Assembly: GCA_023150835.1 (NCBI GenBank)
Contig: JAKLKB010000176.1
Coordinates: 1 to 10,536 of the forward strand
Length of the DNA: 10,536 nt
Source of the DNA: Myxococcota bacterium
GTDB lineage: Bacteria > Myxococcota_C > UBA6777
Direction: 5' to 3'
The notes under the pieces were generated by a model, which saw only the letters and a program-made list of their open reading frames with translations, was not told the DNA's origin and did no database searches. Position numbers and translations under genes: made by a program. Shown in pieces: positions 7,356 through 10,536 of this stretch (within the stretch, counting starts at the first letter, position 1; each line of letters begins with the position of its first letter).

Positions 7356-9854
7356 ATGTTGTTTCGATGGGTTGTATCGATTGTGTTGGTCGGGGCTTGG
7401 TTGGGAGCTTCGACGTCTTGTTATCTCGACCCAGACACCCAGTGTCTGGCCGACTCCGATTGCCGCACCAACTTCTTGTGCAAAAACAAGCGTTGCGTTT
7501 GTCCCGATCGACTCGAACAATGTGGTGTGGATTGCGTCGATCTGAAAACCAATACGAACCATTGCGGCGCTTGCAACAACGTTTGCACAGGAAACACACC
7601 ACGATGCGCCTGCCCAAAAGAAGATGCAAAATGTGAAAAAGCCGGAGCCAAGGCCAGTTGCGCAGCGGGATGCCCCACAGGGCAAACGGATTGTGGAACC
7701 GAGTGTGTCGCGGATTTCGCCAACAGCAACGCACACTGCGGGCAGTGTGGGGAAGTTTGCTCAGCGGGATTTCAGTGTGGCAGAAACCCACAAAAAGACA
7801 AGATCATCGAGTGTATGTGTCCATCAGGGACCGAAGATTGCGGCGGCGTCTGCGTCAACAAAAAGACCAACAAAGATCATTGTGGATCTTGCAACAATGC
7901 CTGCGCTGCCGGCCAAGTCTGCCTCAACAGCACATGCTCGACCTGCCCCGCTGAACGACGATGCGGCTCGGAATGTCCCGACTTTACGAGCGATGCCGCC
8001 CATTGCGGAGAATGCGGAAAAAAATGCAACGCAGGCGAAGATTGCTGTGATAGCAAGTGCGTGAACCTCAAGACCGATACGACCTACTGTGGCTCTTGCA
8101 CCACCAAATGCCGCGCCGATCAGATGTGCGATGCCAACGCTTGCAAGTGCATGGGTAGCAAAGTGAATTGCCCTGCCCCTGTCGATGCTTGTGTGGATGT
8201 CTTGACGGATGCCAAAAACTGCGGTCAATGCGGAAAGATCTGTCCCCAAGACAGCCCCGTTTGCGTCGAGGGGATCTGCTGCAAAACGGGCGAAAAAGCC
8301 TGTGCTTCGGGCAGCGGAAAGATCTGCGCAGACCTCAACAAAGACCCCGATAACTGCGGAACTTGCGGAACCTCTTGCAACGGGCAGATCTGCGACGGCA
8401 TGACCTGTAAAAAATGCACCAGCGACAGCCAATGCGCCAGCGGCCTAACGTGCGACAACGCAAGTGGACGTTGTTTGTGCGGTTCTGGCTGCAACTGGCT
8501 CAAGTCTTTGGGGACAAGCAAAGCCAGCGTCTGGACTTTGGGTGTAACAGTCAGCCCAAGCCAAGACGTGTATATCGGCGGCGAATTTTCTGGAACCATC
8601 CGCACCGAAAAAGGCGACACCTACGTATCGCAAGGAGCGGCCACCAACCTGTTTTTTGCGCGATTAGATTCGGCAGGCCGCCTCAAATGGTTCCGCTCCA
8701 TTCAGATCACAGGAGCCACCGCAAACCCCGAAACCAAGCGCGTTCGAATGGCTGTCGGTTCCGACGAGCATCTGTACGTAGCGACCACTATTAGCGGAGC
8801 CAAAGATACAAAAGTCACGGTAGATGCAGGTGTTCCGCAACTCTCTTTGCGTGGAGGCTCGGATATCTTTGTTGGAAAGCTCGACAGCAACGGAAAGTGG
8901 TTGTGGGCGCTCTCGACAGGCGGAGCAGGCGAAGACTACGCAAGTGGCCTTGGCTTGGACGCCAACAACAACATCTATCTCGCTGGGCGTTTCCAAAAAA
9001 CTGCGGCCTTCGGCACCACAACGCTGGTCGCCAAAGACAAAGCGGGAGCCGATATCACCTCGGGCTTTGCGTTGTTTGTGGCGCGGCTTGATCCCGCAGG
9101 GACGTTCACCAACGCGATCACCGCCAACGGAAAGGCCAACGTCGAAGCCCTTGTGGTGGATAACTCAGGAAACGCCTATATTACGGGACAATGCGAACAT
9201 GAAACCAACTTTGGCCCAAACAAGGCGCAAACCAACTTTACCAACTCCATCTATGTCGCCAAGCTCGGGGCAGATCTCCAGTTTTCGTGGGTACAAGCGG
9301 GCGTAGGCGGTGGACATGGAAAAGCCTTGGCTTTGCGTGCAGGGATCGGCGTCGAAGTCGCAGGAACTTACGCAGGATTTATCAAGTTCGGGGAAAAAGA
9401 CTTACAAGAACCCCCCAAAGCTTCTGGACAGACCATCGGTACAGGGTTTTTAGTCGCTCGTTTGCGCGAAGCCAACGGTCGCCTCGATTGGGTCGCCACG
9501 GGGCACAGCCTAGAAACCCAAGAAGTCCGCGACCTCGCCCTCGATGCTTCGGGCGTTTCCTCTGTCGTCGTATTTGCAAAAGGCGACCTGATCGTCGGCA
9601 CACAAACCTTCAAAAGCGAAGCCAAGCAAGACAGCTTCATCGTCACACTCGATAGCCAAGGCTCTCCCCTCGCCAAGCAGTTCCTTTTGACCGGACCGAG
9701 CGACGATATCGCCACCGCCATCGCCATGGACGCAGCAGGTAGCCTCTATGTCGTCGGCTACTTCGGCGACACCCTCAACCTCCGCCCATCCACTCCCCCT
9801 CTCAAGATCGATCCCGCCGGAACCATCGACAGTTTCTTCTGGAAAACCAAATAA
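7356..9854 (+). CDS. Cys-rich Stig1-like / SBBP beta-propeller lipoprotein
   Basis: This 832-residue exported protein has a hydrophobic leader ending STSC (Cys22), a weak lipobox, so it is probably a lipoprotein. Residues 22-379 are strongly Cys-rich. About seven Stig1-like modules follow the pattern C-V-x-N/D-x-K-T-N/D-x-x-x-C-G-x-C-x-x-x-C, for example CVNKKTNKDHCGSCNNAC (166-183). They are bracketed by C-x5-C-x5-C units at 30-42 and 354-366. Residues 380-832 are propeller-like SBBP repeats with recurring strands such as FFARLDSAGRLKW, IFVGKLDSNGKWLW and LFVARLDPAG, one every 60-70 residues (near 8650, 8863, 9071, 9250, 9447 and 9632), about six or seven blades. GGAG (7344-7347) lies 8 bases before the chosen ATG; a frame extension to 7296 overlaps the previous gene and lacks a signal. 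No catalytic motif is visible; a cell-surface binding or structural role is likely. Confidence 0.88.
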   Translation: MLFRWVVSIVLVGAWLGASTSCYLDPDTQCLADSDCRTNFLCKNKRCVCPDRLEQCGVDCVDLKTNTNHCGACNNVCTGNTPRCACPKEDAKCEKAGAKASCAAGCPTGQTDCGTECVADFANSNAHCGQCGEVCSAGFQCGRNPQKDKIIECMCPSGTEDCGGVCVNKKTNKDHCGSCNNACAAGQVCLNSTCSTCPAERRCGSECPDFTSDAAHCGECGKKCNAGEDCCDSKCVNLKTDTTYCGSCTTKCRADQMCDANACKCMGSKVNCPAPVDACVDVLTDAKNCGQCGKICPQDSPVCVEGICCKTGEKACASGSGKICADLNKDPDNCGTCGTSCNGQICDGMTCKKCTSDSQCASGLTCDNASGRCLCGSGCNWLKSLGTSKASVWTLGVTVSPSQDVYIGGEFSGTIRTEKGDTYVSQGAATNLFFARLDSAGRLKWFRSIQITGATANPETKRVRMAVGSDEHLYVATTISGAKDTKVTVDAGVPQLSLRGGSDIFVGKLDSNGKWLWALSTGGAGEDYASGLGLDANNNIYLAGRFQKTAAFGTTTLVAKDKAGADITSGFALFVARLDPAGTFTNAITANGKANVEALVVDNSGNAYITGQCEHETNFGPNKAQTNFTNSIYVAKLGADLQFSWVQAGVGGGHGKALALRAGIGVEVAGTYAGFIKFGEKDLQEPPKASGQTIGTGFLVARLREANGRLDWVATGHSLETQEVRDLALDASGVSSVVVFAKGDLIVGTQTFKSEAKQDSFIVTLDSQGSPLAKQFLLTGPSDDIATAIAMDAAGSLYVVGYFGDTLNLRPSTPPLKIDPAGTIDSFFWKTK

Positions 9855-10027
9855 AACGCAAATAGCTTGCAAAAGCACTTGACTCTACAAAAAGAACGTG
9901 GTGAAACGGGGCATCACTCCGTCATGACGACTTGTGGCGGGATAACAAGCCTGTGGTGCGCCGTTGTTTCAAGGTAGAAAAAGACGTAGCAACGGGCGTT
10001 TCGATGGTAGAGAACAAGGAGAAAGCG
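9855..10027. other. Intergenic region before the small lipoprotein
   Basis: This 173-bp gap has no gene. It contains a perfect 10-bp palindrome, CGTCATGACG at 9920-9929, which could be an operator half-site pair or chance. A TTGACT near 9890 resembles a -35 box, but the sequence 17 bases on (TGAAAC) is a poor -10 box. No strong terminator follows the propeller gene. The gap suggests the small lipoprotein may have its own promoter. Confidence 0.35.
10017..10021 (+). promoter_or_regulatory. Ribosome binding site of the small lipoprotein
   Basis: AGGAG lies 6 bases before the ATG at 10028. It supports this start over an in-frame extension from 9932, and the resulting protein begins directly with a clean lipoprotein signal peptide. 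Confidence 0.7.
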
Positions 10028-10243
10028 ATGTTCAAAAAGCTGTGGATGGGTCTGGGTCTGGTCGTGGTGTTGTCGATGGTGGCGTGTGGAACACCCGATC
10101 CAACCTGCGCAAAAGGTGAAGTGGTCGTCAAAGAAAGCGGGAAGGCGATCTGCAAAAAGTCTTGTACAGCCGACACAGACTGCGCAACAGGCGAGATCTG
10201 CCACAAGGACGAAGCCCCCGCACATTGCGACAAAAAAGACTAA
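10028..10243 (+). CDS. Small cysteine-rich lipoprotein
   Basis: This encodes 71 residues. A textbook lipoprotein signal (MFKKLWMG, a hydrophobic run, then MVAC) puts the lipidated Cys at 20. The mature part of about 52 residues has six further cysteines (27, 42, 46, 52, 58, 67), enough for three disulfides. It includes CTADTDCATGEIC (46-58), the same C-x5-C-x5-C spacing with a conserved Asp found twice in the preceding large protein. Such Cys-rich tails are common in surface lipoproteins of myxobacterial-type genomes; I recognise no specific family and no function can be assigned. The strong ribosome binding site and signal peptide make a real gene very likely despite its size. Confidence 0.85.
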   Translation: MFKKLWMGLGLVVVLSMVACGTPDPTCAKGEVVVKESGKAICKKSCTADTDCATGEICHKDEAPAHCDKKD

Positions 10244-10320
10244 TACGAAATCCGCCCGCTGTGTGATCGTCAAGGTGTAGGGGCAATCGCGCTCCAACCC
10301 TCACCCCTGCCCTTCGCGAC

Positions 10321-10375
10321 ACCCCTCCCTGCGACGCTCGCAAAGCCTCGCTGCTGCCGCGAGGGGGAGGAAGGT
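10321..10375. other. Potential three-way-junction structured element
   Basis: All arms are perfect complements. The outer stem is CCTCCC (10324-10329) with GGGAGG (10365-10370), extended by ACC/GGT across a two-base AA bulge. Inner hairpin 1 is GCGA-CGC-TCGC (10331-10341). Inner hairpin 2 is CCTCGC-TGCTGCC-GCGAGG (10346-10364). Almost every base is used. It lies 77 bp after the small lipoprotein stop, with no T-run, so it is not a classical terminator. It may be a REP-like dispersed DNA element or a 3' RNA structure. Confidence 0.5.
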
Positions 10376-10401
10376 AGAAAGTCTGAGCGCACAAAGAAAC
10401 C

Positions 10402-10536
10402 CCGTACTTTCCGTACTTTCCGTACTTTCCGTACTTTCCGTACTTTCCGTACTTTCCGTACTTTCCGTACTTTCCGTACTTTCCGTACTTTCCGTACTTT
10501 CCGTACTTTCCGTACTTTCCGTACTTTCCGTACTTT
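10402..10536. repeat. Fifteen exact tandem copies of a 9-bp unit
   Basis: CCGTACTTT is repeated 15 times without a single mismatch (135 bp) up to the last base of the window, so the true length is unknown. Because the unit is 9 bp, all six frames stay open through it; none has a recognisable start or domain, so I do not call it coding. It is a minisatellite-type array with a GTAC palindrome every 9 bp. Confidence 0.97.

Noticed and set aside
6640-7791. 383-codon minus-strand frame across the PEGA and propeller genes
   Set aside because: It overlaps two supported genes and their short gap; composition is Arg/His/Cys-rich and matches no family.
9914-10394. Minus-strand frames opposite the small lipoprotein
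   Set aside because: They are shadows of the plus-strand gene with no ribosome binding site or domain evidence.

Overview
The window carries five credible protein genes. One is on the minus strand (a penicillin-acylase-family hydrolase). Four are on the plus strand: a transmembrane Ser/Thr protein kinase, a PEGA-domain membrane protein, a large cysteine-rich beta-propeller lipoprotein, and a small cysteine-rich lipoprotein. I see no rRNA, tRNA, transposase, phage gene or CRISPR array. By eye base composition is moderate, a little above 50% GC. The protein architectures (eukaryotic-like kinase with an extracellular MopE-type 'DDDCDG' segment, PEGA proteins with a C-terminal membrane pair, Stig1-like Cys repeats joined to SBBP propeller repeats) are typical of Myxococcota, Bradymonadota and related former deltaproteobacteria. 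A lineage of that kind, not identified more closely, is my inference.

Layout. Bases 1-625 hold no gene I can support: an imperfect 64-bp-period duplication at the left edge, a small hairpin, and one copy (423-553) of a 131-bp dispersed repeat. The acylase gene occupies 626-3307 on the minus strand. A 476-bp divergent intergenic region follows (3308-3783), holding the second copy of the same repeat in the same orientation (3398-3528). The acylase gene is therefore bracketed by direct repeats exactly 2975 bp apart. The kinase (3784-5793) is followed by a 165-bp gap with three head-to-tail 30-bp units, then the PEGA protein (5959-7323). Only 32 bp later comes the Stig1/SBBP protein (7356-9854), then after 173 bp the small lipoprotein (10028-10243). 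The right end holds a 55-nt segment able to fold into a perfect three-way junction (10321-10375), followed by fifteen exact copies of a 9-bp unit that run off the window.

How the genes may work together (inference). All four plus-strand products are predicted to be exported or membrane-anchored, and they share domain vocabulary. PEGA-like modules occur in the kinase tail and the PEGA protein. An identical C-x5-C-x5-C module occurs twice in the propeller protein and makes up much of the small lipoprotein. A cell-envelope sensing or adhesion set, with the kinase relaying an outside signal, is plausible but unproven. The acylase is a separate transcription unit, probably an exported enzyme cleaving amide bonds of unknown substrates.
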